A stretch of DNA of 27,486 nt from a virus: positions 1-27,486 of the IMG/VR virus record IMGVR_UViG_3300022752_000318, one strand, 5' to 3'. Shown here piece after piece: positions 1 through 6,070 of the stretch. Positions within the stretch are counted from its first letter, which is position 1. The number at the start of each line of letters is the position of its first letter. Position numbers and translations under genes: made by a program. The notes under the pieces are model-generated. The model was not told where the DNA came from and searched no databases. It was given only the letters and a program-made list of their open reading frames with translations.

Positions 1-2292
1 GTTGATGTAACGACCCGAGGCAACAACAGTGTCCTGTTGAACGTATGGATCGTAGGTCGAGCAGTTGATTGTTGTTACTATAGCCGGATCCTCTGTAGGT
101 GCGCCATTGAGGTAGGAGCCGCCCCGTATCAGGCCCGATTCAAACAAAGGTATATAGTTGATCAACGGTTCATCAAGCATAGCAAACTTAGTACCAAGAA
201 TATATTCTGGCTGTAAATTCAAGAGTTTACTAACCATTGCAATCATTCTTTGCGTACTGTTCTGGAGAACACCTTCGTTATCCAACACACCTAGTTGACC
301 ACGACGTATTGCGTCAGTCATTAACATTACTAAAAGTTGAGGATCAAAATTTGCAATATCTTGTGGAAGATTTCTAGAACCAGTAACTTTTTGAGTGCCT
401 ACCCATTTTGCGCCTTGTTTTACAATGGCAAGCCGCTCCGCTGCTTTGCGTAGATTCTTATTTTCTTTATCAAATGCAGCATAAAATGTATCTAGATCAT
501 CACCAACTGGCTTATCACTGGGTTCCAATAGCCAAGACTTAACGTAATCGTGTTCTTTTAAATTTTCAACAACACAGTAACCACTTGTATTATTTGAGAA
601 AGGATACACAATAACAAAACTATTTTTATCAATAACCTGTGTTATGGTGTACTGCCCAGATATAGCGCTTCCACTTGTGAATGTAAGTTGCACTTTTGTG
701 TTTGCAAGCAGACCATGGTTCTCGGCCGTAATTGTAATGTTTACATTGGTTTGAACATATTTTGCATTGATTGCAATTGGCGAATTACCTTCATCGTGTT
801 TTAAAGAAAATATTGCTGCGTATATATGTTTGCACCAACGGAGCTGATAGTACATTAAATTTGGAAATGAGGTATCTGTTTTATCTTTATAATCTGGTAT
901 TTTGTAGAAATTATTAATTGCTATATAACCAAGGTCCCCAAAAACGCCTACACTGTCCCGTTGGTTGGTAATGCTGCCATCTTTATTTAAGTACTGGCCG
1001 CCTTTTGTGGACGTAATTGGTGTTACAGGAAACCTGCGTTTCATTACTTCATCATAAAAATTGTACCCATCTCTTCTTGTGTAGTCCTGACAAGTGCATT
1101 GGTACCTAACTTCAGTTGTCAAAAATCTTCCGACCTCAAAACCACGCTGTGCTGGTACAACTGTTTCGGTTAAACTGTTTGCGGTCTGGGCGCCGTAGCT
1201 ATCTGTTCGGTAAAAAACAATTTCATTTGTAGTAGCATCAACAGTTTTTACTGTATAACCAACATAATCGTCATATCTAAAGCCCATAATCAAGCGGTTG
1301 ACAGTCAAGTTACCACTTGTTGAGCCGCTGTCTATTGTTGTTATTGTAAACTGCGTTGTTGAAGTTACGGTAATAATGTATTGACCAGAACTAATAAGAC
1401 CACTGGAGACTGAAAGGTATACGGTATTACCAGTTGAAAGGCCATGCACAGATGAACAAGTAACAGTTAACAGCGAACCTGCCCTGCTATATGTTGATAA
1501 AATACCTGGATCTTTTTCAATGACTCTATCAACCAAACGCTCATCTGTTAAGAAACTTGATGACGTCGGAAGTGACCGTAATCGTACTCTGGTTTCAGTC
1601 CAGCGAATGTCGTCAAATGTGGTTGAAAGCCGTACTGTAACGTTTCCACCAGTGGACAAAGATGTTGCGGCTGTACATACAAATGAGTTTTGAGTTACCG
1701 ATATGATTGGTAATGTTGCATTAACCCCTGCACCAGAGGTGAAGACAAGGTAAATACTCTCACCTACAAAAAAACCATGATTCTGTCTTACAACTGTAAT
1801 AGTAGTTCCAGATTGAGAGTAAGTTGCATTTATAGCGTCCCCAAGATAACGAACAGCGAGTATTGGTAAACCAAAGTTATAAAAATTTAATGAGTTAGCG
1901 TCCCTAATACCGACCAATTGATTGCCAAGTTCTTGATTTGTTGTTGGAAAAGTAAAAACCCGTAATGGTATAAAGACCCCAGGAAACTGCTGGAATGAGC
2001 AGTACATTCTGTAATCACCGCGATTTGCACGTTCCTGCGCAAAAGAACCTAAGACACTCTGTGTAATTATGTATAGTTCGTAACCACGGCGCCACCTGGT
2101 CCAAAGGGAGTCGCGGTCATAAAAACGAATACGGCTTTTATATTTTGCGTCTTTTGGCGTAAATTTGAAAGGGTTTTCATCTGAAAGAAAATCCTGCAAA
2201 TCTATTTTGCCAGGGTCTTTAAAACCATTAGTCAGGCCACCATCAAAATTTTTTAACGATGACCCGTTAAATCCGTTGGATCCAAAGGGCAT
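1..2292 (-). CDS. Large tail/virion protein with SWIM-like CxC...CxH motif (3' end outside window)
   Basis: The frame is open for 764 codons from the ATG at 2292-2290 to position 1, so the C-terminus lies outside the window. It starts MPFGSNGFNG just after the upstream tail gene ends. Three copies of a beta-rich module of about 65 residues lie near 1830-1633, 1503-1299 and 775-569. Each has the pattern xxYSQSGTT...NHG...VGxxxxL.FTSG...xFT...SGNxTV. Between modules 2 and 3, residues C399-x-C401 and C487-x-H489 resemble a SWIM zinc-binding arrangement with an unusually long spacer. The visible C-terminal end reads YDPYVQQDTVVASGRYIN. The shared module and position at the end of the virion block suggest a tail tube, baseplate or fibre-attachment protein. 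I do not recognise an exact family. Confidence 0.8.
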   Translation of the reverse strand, partial: MPFGSNGFNGSSLKNFDGGLTNGFKDPGKIDLQDFLSDENPFKFTPKDAKYKSRIRFYDRDSLWTRWRRGYELYIITQSVLGSFAQERANRGDYRMYCSFQQFPGVFIPLRVFTFPTTNQELGNQLVGIRDANSLNFYNFGLPILAVRYLGDAINATYSQSGTTITVVRQNHGFFVGESIYLVFTSGAGVNATLPIISVTQNSFVCTAATSLSTGGNVTVRLSTTFDDIRWTETRVRLRSLPTSSSFLTDERLVDRVIEKDPGILSTYSRAGSLLTVTCSSVHGLSTGNTVYLSVSSGLISSGQYIITVTSTTQFTITTIDSGSTSGNLTVNRLIMGFRYDDYVGYTVKTVDATTNEIVFYRTDSYGAQTANSLTETVVPAQRGFEVGRFLTTEVRYQCTCQDYTRRDGYNFYDEVMKRRFPVTPITSTKGGQYLNKDGSITNQRDSVGVFGDLGYIAINNFYKIPDYKDKTDTSFPNLMYYQLRWCKHIYAAIFSLKHDEGNSPIAINAKYVQTNVNITITAENHGLLANTKVQLTFTSGSAISGQYTITQVIDKNSFVIVYPFSNNTSGYCVVENLKEHDYVKSWLLEPSDKPVGDDLDTFYAAFDKENKNLRKAAERLAIVKQGAKWVGTQKVTGSRNLPQDIANFDPQLLVMLMTDAIRRGQLGVLDNEGVLQNSTQRMIAMVSKLLNLQPEYILGTKFAMLDEPLINYIPLFESGLIRGGSYLNGAPTEDPAIVTTINCSTYDPYVQQDTVVASGRYIN

Positions 2293-2300
2293 TGTTATAT

Positions 2301-3074
2301 TTAATAGTAACCAGCTTGCACGTTACAGTAGAAGCCGTTTGTCAAAGAGGTGGTTCCGCTAACAGAAACGTACAGAGCCTGACCACGTTGCAGCATCAGC
2401 CCGCGCATTTTGGGTGAGACAGTGCTATTAGTGCTGGTAAAGTTTGCACCGGCTTGGGGAACTGGATGGTTAATATAAGGCAGAACAAGATTCGTGGTAA
2501 GACTGTACTCAACATTTTCATAAGTTGCAGGAACACTGGCAACAAATAAAGGATAAAATTGATTTGTATTTGTAATCGTGCCAGAGCTTATGAGGTAGAA
2601 ACCAAAATCAATTGGCTGATAAACACTAACGTTGCCACTGGTAGTAAGGGATCCTGCGCTTGTTACCGTGAATGTAGTTGGAGTTACGGCCGTAACTACT
2701 GCAACTTCATCGACTGCTGTACCACTGGTGTAATCTAGGCCAACCTTTTGACCAACGCGGAGGTTATGGTTGGCAAGAGTAACTACTACAGAAGTTGTAC
2801 CACTTTGGGAATATGTACCGGCACCGGCTGATTGTGCGTCGATAAAAGTATTGCTATTTTTTGTGTAACGAAACCAAATCTCATCAATATATGCGCCACT
2901 GATTGAAGTATCTGTTTGTGCGGAATCACAGTCGAATACTTTTGTACAGTTACCAACAGCTGTTGGAATCAAACTTGTAGAAAACAGTTGACCAGACGCT
3001 ACGGTGACAAGCGTGCTTAGGTTAGCAGGCCTGTCAATTAGCATAGGCTGCTTGTTTGAAGAGGATGAAGCCAA
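2301..3074 (-). CDS. Virion/tail protein with one copy of the shared beta module
   Basis: This is a 257-residue protein rich in Ser, Thr, Val and Gly, typical of beta-structured tail proteins. Residues about 84-152 (2822-2620) are one copy of the module found three times in the next gene: TYSQSGTT..., then VGQKVGLDYTSG, then FTVTSAGSLTTSGNVSV. The rest resembles an outer-surface protein, ending GFYCNVQAGYY. The longest frame begins with TTG at 3074. The next in-frame ATG is 30 nt downstream (PMLIDRP), so the start is uncertain. The gene ends 8 nt before the next ATG at 2292, so the two tail proteins are probably co-translated. The exact role, such as fibre, adaptor or decoration, is not determined. 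Confidence 0.72.
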   Translation of the reverse strand: MASSSSNKQPMLIDRPANLSTLVTVASGQLFSTSLIPTAVGNCTKVFDCDSAQTDTSISGAYIDEIWFRYTKNSNTFIDAQSAGAGTYSQSGTTSVVVTLANHNLRVGQKVGLDYTSGTAVDEVAVVTAVTPTTFTVTSAGSLTTSGNVSVYQPIDFGFYLISSGTITNTNQFYPLFVASVPATYENVEYSLTTNLVLPYINHPVPQAGANFTSTNSTVSPKMRGLMLQRGQALYVSVSGTTSLTNGFYCNVQAGYY

Positions 3075-3132
3075 GGCTCTATTTGGTTACTGTTGTTTTA
3101 ATTGTAGCGTAGTTGTATCGAACACCGCTGCG

Positions 3133-3282
3133 CTATTGACTGGGCAGGTTTTTTTCAAGTTTTTTGATCTGTTTTTGACGCTCTTTTTCTTTTAGCCACC
3201 GCTCAAAGAATTTAATCTCAGCGTCACTAAAAAACTCAGGCTGGTTTAGAGCGTTGAGGACCAGCTTCTTTGTTTTTTTCAT
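3133..3282 (-). CDS. Small charged hypothetical protein (49 aa)
   Basis: A short frame starts with ATG at 3282-3280 and ends with TAG at 3135-3133. It begins MKKTKKLVLNALNQPEFF and contains FFERWLKEKERQKQIKKLEK, which looks like a short helical, Lys/Glu-rich protein. It overlaps the end of the preceding charged gene by 47 nt and fills the only gap before the tail gene. No Shine-Dalgarno is evident, and translation could be coupled to the upstream gene. The amino-acid pattern looks natural, but the function is unknown. Confidence 0.5.
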   Translation of the reverse strand: MKKTKKLVLNALNQPEFFSDAEIKFFERWLKEKERQKQIKKLEKNLPSQ

Positions 3283-3460
3283 GGCGGGCTTTGTTTTTCT
3301 CTTCTATTTTAGCGCGTGCTTTGCTTAGTGCTTCCTTGCGGCGCTCCTTATCACCTTCTTTTTTCTCTTCAGCTGTAGTCTCTTCGGACTCACTACCACC
3401 TTCTGCTTTCTTTTTGAAGTGTGCCAGCAGCTGGGTAGGCATGCGGTTTTTATCAGCCAT
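3236..3460 (-). CDS. Highly charged, helical hypothetical protein (74 aa)
   Basis: After MADKNRMPTQLLAHFKKK the sequence is almost entirely Lys, Glu, Arg and Ala, for example EEKKEGDKERRKEALSKAR, consistent with a single long helix or coiled coil. The ATG at 3460 lies two bases after the stop of the upstream 112-residue gene, which is an operon-like arrangement. No enzymatic motif is visible. It could be a nucleic-acid-associated or internal head protein. The low complexity means it carries little family information. Confidence 0.55.
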   Translation of the reverse strand: MADKNRMPTQLLAHFKKKAEGGSESEETTAEEKKEGDKERRKEALSKARAKIEEKNKARHEKNKEAGPQRSKPA

Positions 3461-3462
3461 TG

Positions 3463-3801
3463 TTACTGAGGAATCTCGGGGGTTCTAAGTTCCGCGCTTC
3501 CCACGTCAAAACGTTTGAAAGCGGAAGGAAGACCAGTGCCTTGTTTTACATCATAGTTTAAAGCGCCTAATACATCGCCGGCCATTCGTTGTTTTTTTTG
3601 ATTGGCTTGCTGAGAAGAGGCAAATTTTTCGGCGTTTGTTTTTAATGGTTCGTCAAAAGGTAAAGAGTCTTGACGCACACCAAGTGTATAACTGAGGTCT
3701 GCTTGAGGTCTACTTGCTGGTCTTTCTTCCGGTCGTCTTCTCCAATCCTCGGTATGGTCAGCAAGTTTTTTTCTTACTGTACGTTGTCCATGTTTACTCA
3801 T
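3463..3801 (-). CDS. Basic hypothetical protein (112 aa)
   Basis: The protein begins MSKHGQRTVRKKLADHTEDW, continues with an Arg/Pro-rich stretch (RRRPEERPASRPQ) and then a less biased C-terminal half ending ELRTPEIPQ. Its start overlaps the stop of the upstream 71-residue frame in the form ATGA (3798-3801), so translation is likely coupled by termination and reinitiation. I do not recognise a family. Its position among small basic proteins in the late block suggests a minor virion or DNA-associated protein. Confidence 0.6.
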   Translation of the reverse strand: MSKHGQRTVRKKLADHTEDWRRRPEERPASRPQADLSYTLGVRQDSLPFDEPLKTNAEKFASSQQANQKKQRMAGDVLGALNYDVKQGTGLPSAFKRFDVGSAELRTPEIPQ

Positions 3802-4013
3802 TGTTCTTTTCTCTTGCTTGCTAATTCTACGGCGCGTCGTGCTTTTTTTGCCCTTTCAGTATTAGGTACAAATTGTTTACCTTCTCTAGAACCGCGTTTT
3901 TTCTTGTCGTCTGTGCTTCTCCGTTCTTCTGGAGACAACTTGGCCCATGCTTTTTCTGGTAAATATCGTTCCGTACTTTTTTGACCGATCTCAATTGCTT
4001 TGTCTGTCGTCAT
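3798..4013 (-). CDS. C-terminal part of a DUF5872-like protein (71 aa, separate frame)
   Basis: The segment STERYLPEKAWAKLSPEERR followed by GSREGKQFVPNTERAKKARR matches, from memory, the conserved C-terminal half of the small basic family I know as DUF5872 (ERYLPKKAW...LSPEE...GS..GKQFVPNT..AK.AR). That family occurs in bacteria, phages and large eukaryotic viruses and its function is not known to me. The normally continuous protein is split here: the middle part lies in the preceding frame (4010-4159) and the N-terminal part is at 4187-4291. This frame starts at an ATGA overlap with the middle part, so reinitiation or a -1 shift would be needed to join them. The break falls in the variable linker before STERYLP. 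Confidence 0.7.
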   Translation of the reverse strand: MTTDKAIEIGQKSTERYLPEKAWAKLSPEERRSTDDKKKRGSREGKQFVPNTERAKKARRAVELASKRKEQ

Positions 4014-4141
4014 TTGTTTTCATTTTCGTAGTTTTCGCGTGTCATCCACTTCTGCTCACCCCAACGTTTTAGGGATTTCTGTCCTTCTGTTTGGCCACCT
4101 TTATAGCCGCCTCCTCTTTCTTTGTATGCTCTTGCGAGCAT
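4010..4141 (-). CDS. Middle part of a DUF5872-like protein; frame open from the 4157-4159 TCG codon
   Basis: The frame reads SARKAQ-MLARAYKERGGGYKGG and then QKSLKRWGEQKW before ending at TGA 4012-4010. This is the central segment of the DUF5872-like family. Upstream of the ATG at 4141 the same frame stays open through SARKAQ back to the TCG at 4159-4157, where the in-frame stop cassette begins. Translation could start at 4141 with no strong Shine-Dalgarno (an AGAAAAG stretch lies upstream), or it could continue from the N-terminal frame if ribosomes cross the 30-nt gap. The SARK residues are conserved in the family as I recall it. They lie before the ATG and would be lost with independent initiation. 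Confidence 0.65.
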   Translation of the reverse strand: MLARAYKERGGGYKGGQTEGQKSLKRWGEQKWMTRENYENENK

Positions 4142-4156
4142 CTGGGCTTTTCTGGC

Positions 4157-4192
4157 CGATAATTAGTTAGTTAGTTAGCCTTACGGCTACGA
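4157..4192 (-). other. Translational-bypass-like gap: TCG-TAG, hairpin, three-frame stops, TCG
   Basis: On the minus strand the codon TCG (4192-4190) is followed at once by TAG. The sequence TAGCC-GTAA-GGCTA can fold as a 5-bp hairpin with a GNRA-type loop. It is followed by CTAACTAACTAACTAATTA, which stops all three frames. A second TCG (4159-4157) follows, exactly 33 nt from the first. Joining the two TCG codons gives GEW-S-ARKAQ, the uninterrupted family sequence. Matching take-off and landing codons, a stop right after take-off and a hairpin in the gap are the hallmarks of the T4 gene 60 bypass. A simple inactivating insertion with a 3-nt duplication is the main alternative. Confidence 0.6.
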
Positions 4193-4291
4193 CCATTCTC
4201 CTGGTTTGCCGCCCTTGCCTTCGCGCTTAATTTTATTTTTTAAACGATTACGCAAATCTGGATTAGTGTAGTTACCCTTGTCTTTAGCCAT
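4187..4291 (-). CDS. N-terminal part of a DUF5872-like protein (34 aa)
   Basis: The frame reads MAKDKGNYTNPDLRNRLKNK, then IKREGKGGKPGEWS, then TAG. It matches the N-terminal part of the DUF5872-like family (YT.PELR..LK..IK...KGGKPG.W), whose next residues should be SARKAQ. Those residues appear in the same register 33 nt downstream, beyond the stop cassette. The start is well supported: GAGG (4300-4297) lies five bases upstream of the ATG. The translated peptide is strongly basic, a property also seen in the nascent peptide that promotes bypassing in T4 gene 60. As a stand-alone product it would be only a 34-residue basic peptide. Confidence 0.65.
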   Translation of the reverse strand: MAKDKGNYTNPDLRNRLKNKIKREGKGGKPGEWS

Positions 4292-4418
4292 AGCTGCCTC
4301 GTTGCTTAAGGTAATTAACCGCATTGATTAATGTATCTATATTATCACCGAACAGTCCAAGTGCGCGATTACACTCTTTGCATAACAGGCCGCTGCTTCC
4401 CTCCTTTAGATCCGGCTT
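4284..4418 (-). pseudogene. Remnant of an endonuclease VII-like gene (C-terminal motif only)
   Basis: Open codons after a TAA at the 4418 side contain GLLCKECNRALGLFGDN, then a helix-like segment (TLINAVNYLKQRG), ending at TAA 4286-4284. This is the C-terminal signature of phage recombination endonuclease VII proteins (family pattern GLLC..CN..LG...DN...L..A..YL), which cut branched DNA. The preceding His/Asp catalytic part (DHCH...G.VR) is absent and no start codon is evident in this frame. Only the second cysteine pair of the zinc site survives. It overlaps, out of frame, the 32-residue frame at 4369-4467. A frameshift between the two would fuse a DUF5872-like N-terminus to this tail. I take it as a deletion remnant. 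Confidence 0.6.
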
Positions 4419-4467
4419 TTATTCGATTCTTAAGCCGCTCCCTGAGTTCAGGTTTTGTATACGCCAT
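4369..4467 (-). CDS. Short DUF5872-like N-terminal fragment (32 aa)
   Basis: The frame reads MAYTKPELRERLKNRIKAGS, then KGGKQRPVMQRV and a stop. It closely parallels the N-terminus of the frame at 4187-4291 (NYTNPDLRNRLKNKIK...GKGGKPG), so the two are paralogous N-termini in tandem. After KGGKQ it loses similarity and runs into the endonuclease VII remnant in another frame. The ATG at 4467 overlaps the end of the upstream 99-residue gene by 20 nt, and no Shine-Dalgarno is visible. It is probably a truncated paralogue or one half of a chimeric gene. Confidence 0.45.
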   Translation of the reverse strand: MAYTKPELRERLKNRIKAGSKGGKQRPVMQRV

Positions 4468-4747
4468 TTAAATCGTTTTGTTTTGAGTTATAGCTTAATC
4501 CAACTGGTGGAAGTGGGTCGCTATGAGAGCGGTCAACCTCCCTCATATATGCTGGGTTGTTCAGTTGGAACCGTGGCTCCTCAATACCATTGTAAGCTAC
4601 TACGTATGGACAATGCATTATTTTCTCGGTTCGCTGCATGTTAAATGGATCACTAAAACCTGCAGTGGTTAACGTGCTGTCTCCATATAAATTACCGTAG
4701 GTAACGGGAAAGCTCGGTTCATAGCCGGGGATTTGAGCGAATCTCAT
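4448..4747 (-). CDS. Hypothetical virion-block protein (99 aa)
   Basis: The protein begins MRFAQIPGYEPSFPVTYGNL and ends NDLNGVYKT. It has no membrane segment and is rich in Pro, Tyr, Asn and Asp, as in small structural proteins. Its ATG overlaps the stop of the M15-type peptidase gene by one base (TAATG at 4747), so the two are translationally coupled. The position next to two virion hydrolases suggests a tail or puncturing-device component, but no family is recognised. Confidence 0.62.
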   Translation of the reverse strand: MRFAQIPGYEPSFPVTYGNLYGDSTLTTAGFSDPFNMQRTEKIMHCPYVVAYNGIEEPRFQLNNPAYMREVDRSHSDPLPPVGLSYNSKQNDLNGVYKT

Positions 4748-5406
4748 TATTCAAAAGTAGATGATGTATTAAAGGCTTGTCTTAACGCTGCGATTGGATC
4801 AATTTGAGGCTGTGTATTACCGGTACTTGTTTTAGTAAAGTTTTTTGAAAGAAAATCAGTAAGGTAATCTTCACTGGTTTTTTGTTGATTGGGCATACCA
4901 GGAACAAGAACAATCGTGTTGCCTGTTCCTTGCGGTGTGGTTTGAGGTTGTGCTGCCTGCGCCGGAGTAGGTGATGGGGATTGGCCGGTGGAATAGCTAG
5001 TTGGAAGGGAGCTAGAAAGCGTACCTTCTGGGGTCGTATATCTACCAGTTGCAAGCCACTCTAACTGTTGCTCAGATAGAGGAACGTTTTTTGCTAACGC
5101 TAAATGCACATGTGTGTCATGGCCACGGTCACCAGGGCCAAGTGCTTCGGTAAAGGCACCTAACTTTTTAGCACGCCAAGACAGCTCCCCTGTGCGCTGT
5201 TTCCAGCTCTTAGAAGGACCTCCTTCGTAAGCTGGTGCCATGTCTGGTCTCCAGTCAGTAACATCAATTGCAGCGCCACCTGGGGCATTGTGGTAAGAAT
5301 CTTTTGCGTGGACATTAGAAACCCCTCCAAAAAGAGGGTGTTCACTAATCTTTAATCCATATTTTTGAAGAAACTTACCTACATCAACAATAGATTTTTC
5401 TAACAT
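4747..5406 (-). CDS. Virion-associated M15-type peptidoglycan peptidase
   Basis: This 219-residue protein carries the M15 (D-Ala-D-Ala carboxypeptidase/L-Ala-D-Glu endopeptidase) zinc signature HxxxxxxAxD at H39...A46-x-D48, and HxH at H99-V-H101 in GHDTHVHLAL. The expected catalytic acid lies nearby (E88 is a candidate). It would cleave the peptide part of peptidoglycan, probably during DNA entry since it sits in the virion block. A Pro/Ser/Gln-rich linker (about 125-160) leads to a C-terminal segment (163-219: NTIVLVPG...DYLTDFLSKNF...PQIDPIAALRQAF) that is also found at the end of the neighbouring lysozyme-like protein. That segment suggests a common docking site in the particle. No Shine-Dalgarno is evident at the ATG (5406). 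Confidence 0.83.
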   Translation of the reverse strand: MLEKSIVDVGKFLQKYGLKISEHPLFGGVSNVHAKDSYHNAPGGAAIDVTDWRPDMAPAYEGGPSKSWKQRTGELSWRAKKLGAFTEALGPGDRGHDTHVHLALAKNVPLSEQQLEWLATGRYTTPEGTLSSSLPTSYSTGQSPSPTPAQAAQPQTTPQGTGNTIVLVPGMPNQQKTSEDYLTDFLSKNFTKTSTGNTQPQIDPIAALRQAFNTSSTFE

Positions 5407-5421
5407 AATAGTAGATCGCTT

Positions 5422-5441
5422 AATTAAATTCTAATTTAATT
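5422..5441. repeat. AT-rich perfect inverted repeat
   Basis: AATTAAATT and AATTTAATT are separated by CT and lie across the end of the lysozyme-like gene and the short gap before the peptidase gene. No T-run follows on the minus strand, so it is not a typical terminator. It could act as a weak mRNA hairpin between the two lysin genes. Confidence 0.4.
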
Positions 5442-6053
5442 GTCAAAATAATTAACCTTAAAAGCATCGGTCAATAGTTTCACTGGATCAATTTGACTAG
5501 ATTTAATAAGACCGGTCGAATCAACGGATTGTTTTTCTTTTATAAAATCATTAAGAAATTCAGTTGGTGATTTGTCTCCGGTGTAAACAATAAATGTATT
5601 ACCTGTTTTAGAAGCCGCGTCTGGGGTTGGGGTTTTAGGCTGCGTAGCTTCTGTAGGTGGAATCGCGGCTACTTGTTGCAAAGTTGAGGCCGCTTTCTCT
5701 ACTTGAGGTAAAAATTGTTTGTATGCACCAGAAGTATATACAGACCAAGGTGTGAATTTATTCCCAACTTCAGAATAAACTTTCTGTGCTGCAGCTAAAT
5801 TAGTAGCAGGGTCAAAAAGTTGTTCATTTTTTTGTAAACCAAACTGCTTTAATCTGGTTGGTCCCATAGAACCAATCATGTTTATTTGGGCCAATCCGTA
5901 AGATTTGTCGCCAGTAACTGCATTTGGATTATATGCATCTGGTCTACCACTAGATTCACCAAGAATAATTGCAGCCATGGTCTTGGCTTCCTTATCCTTA
6001 AACCCTGCTTTTTGGGCCAATTGTAAAAGTTGACTTGCGTTTAAAGCTGCCAT
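5436..6053 (-). CDS. Virion lytic transglycosylase/lysozyme-like protein
   Basis: Using the ATG at 6053, the protein has 205 residues. It carries a goose-type/SLT-like fold signature: catalytic Glu in LGESSGRPDAYNPNAV (E33), SYGLAQINM (51-59) and FTPWSVYTSGAY (100-111). It should cleave glycan strands of peptidoglycan. A Pro/Thr linker (131-148) joins it to a C-terminal segment (NTFIVYTG...EFLNDFIKEK...QIDPVKLLTDAF) shared with the M15-type neighbour, so the pair forms a glycan-plus-peptide cutting set. I prefer the 6053 start because AAGAGG (6070-6065) precedes it and the upstream gene ends at 6070. A longer form from 6206 would add a signal-like leucine-rich leader but would overlap the neighbour out of frame. 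Confidence 0.85.
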   Translation of the reverse strand: MAALNASQLLQLAQKAGFKDKEAKTMAAIILGESSGRPDAYNPNAVTGDKSYGLAQINMIGSMGPTRLKQFGLQKNEQLFDPATNLAAAQKVYSEVGNKFTPWSVYTSGAYKQFLPQVEKAASTLQQVAAIPPTEATQPKTPTPDAASKTGNTFIVYTGDKSPTEFLNDFIKEKQSVDSTGLIKSSQIDPVKLLTDAFKVNYFDN

Positions 6054-6064
6054 TTTATTGTTAA

Positions 6065-6070
6065 CCTCTT
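6065..6070 (-). promoter_or_regulatory. Shine-Dalgarno deciding the start of the lysozyme-like gene
   Basis: AAGAGG reads 11 nt upstream of the ATG at 6053 and overlaps the stop of the preceding gene. It favours the short start over the in-frame ATG at 6206. Confidence 0.55.

Noticed and set aside
3270-3488. Plus-strand ORF opposite the charged small gene
   Set aside because: It is the Ser/Phe/Leu-rich complement of a Lys/Glu-rich coding sequence and is surrounded by minus-strand genes.
4010-4030. -1 slippery heptamer joining the middle and C-terminal DUF5872-like parts
   Set aside because: GAAAACAAATGA does not fit X-XXY-YYZ. The ATGA overlap with reinitiation explains the joint more simply.
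4782-5054. 90-codon alternative-frame ORF in the peptidase gene
   Set aside because: It is an out-of-frame shadow within the linker and tail region of the M15-type gene, with biased composition and no Shine-Dalgarno.
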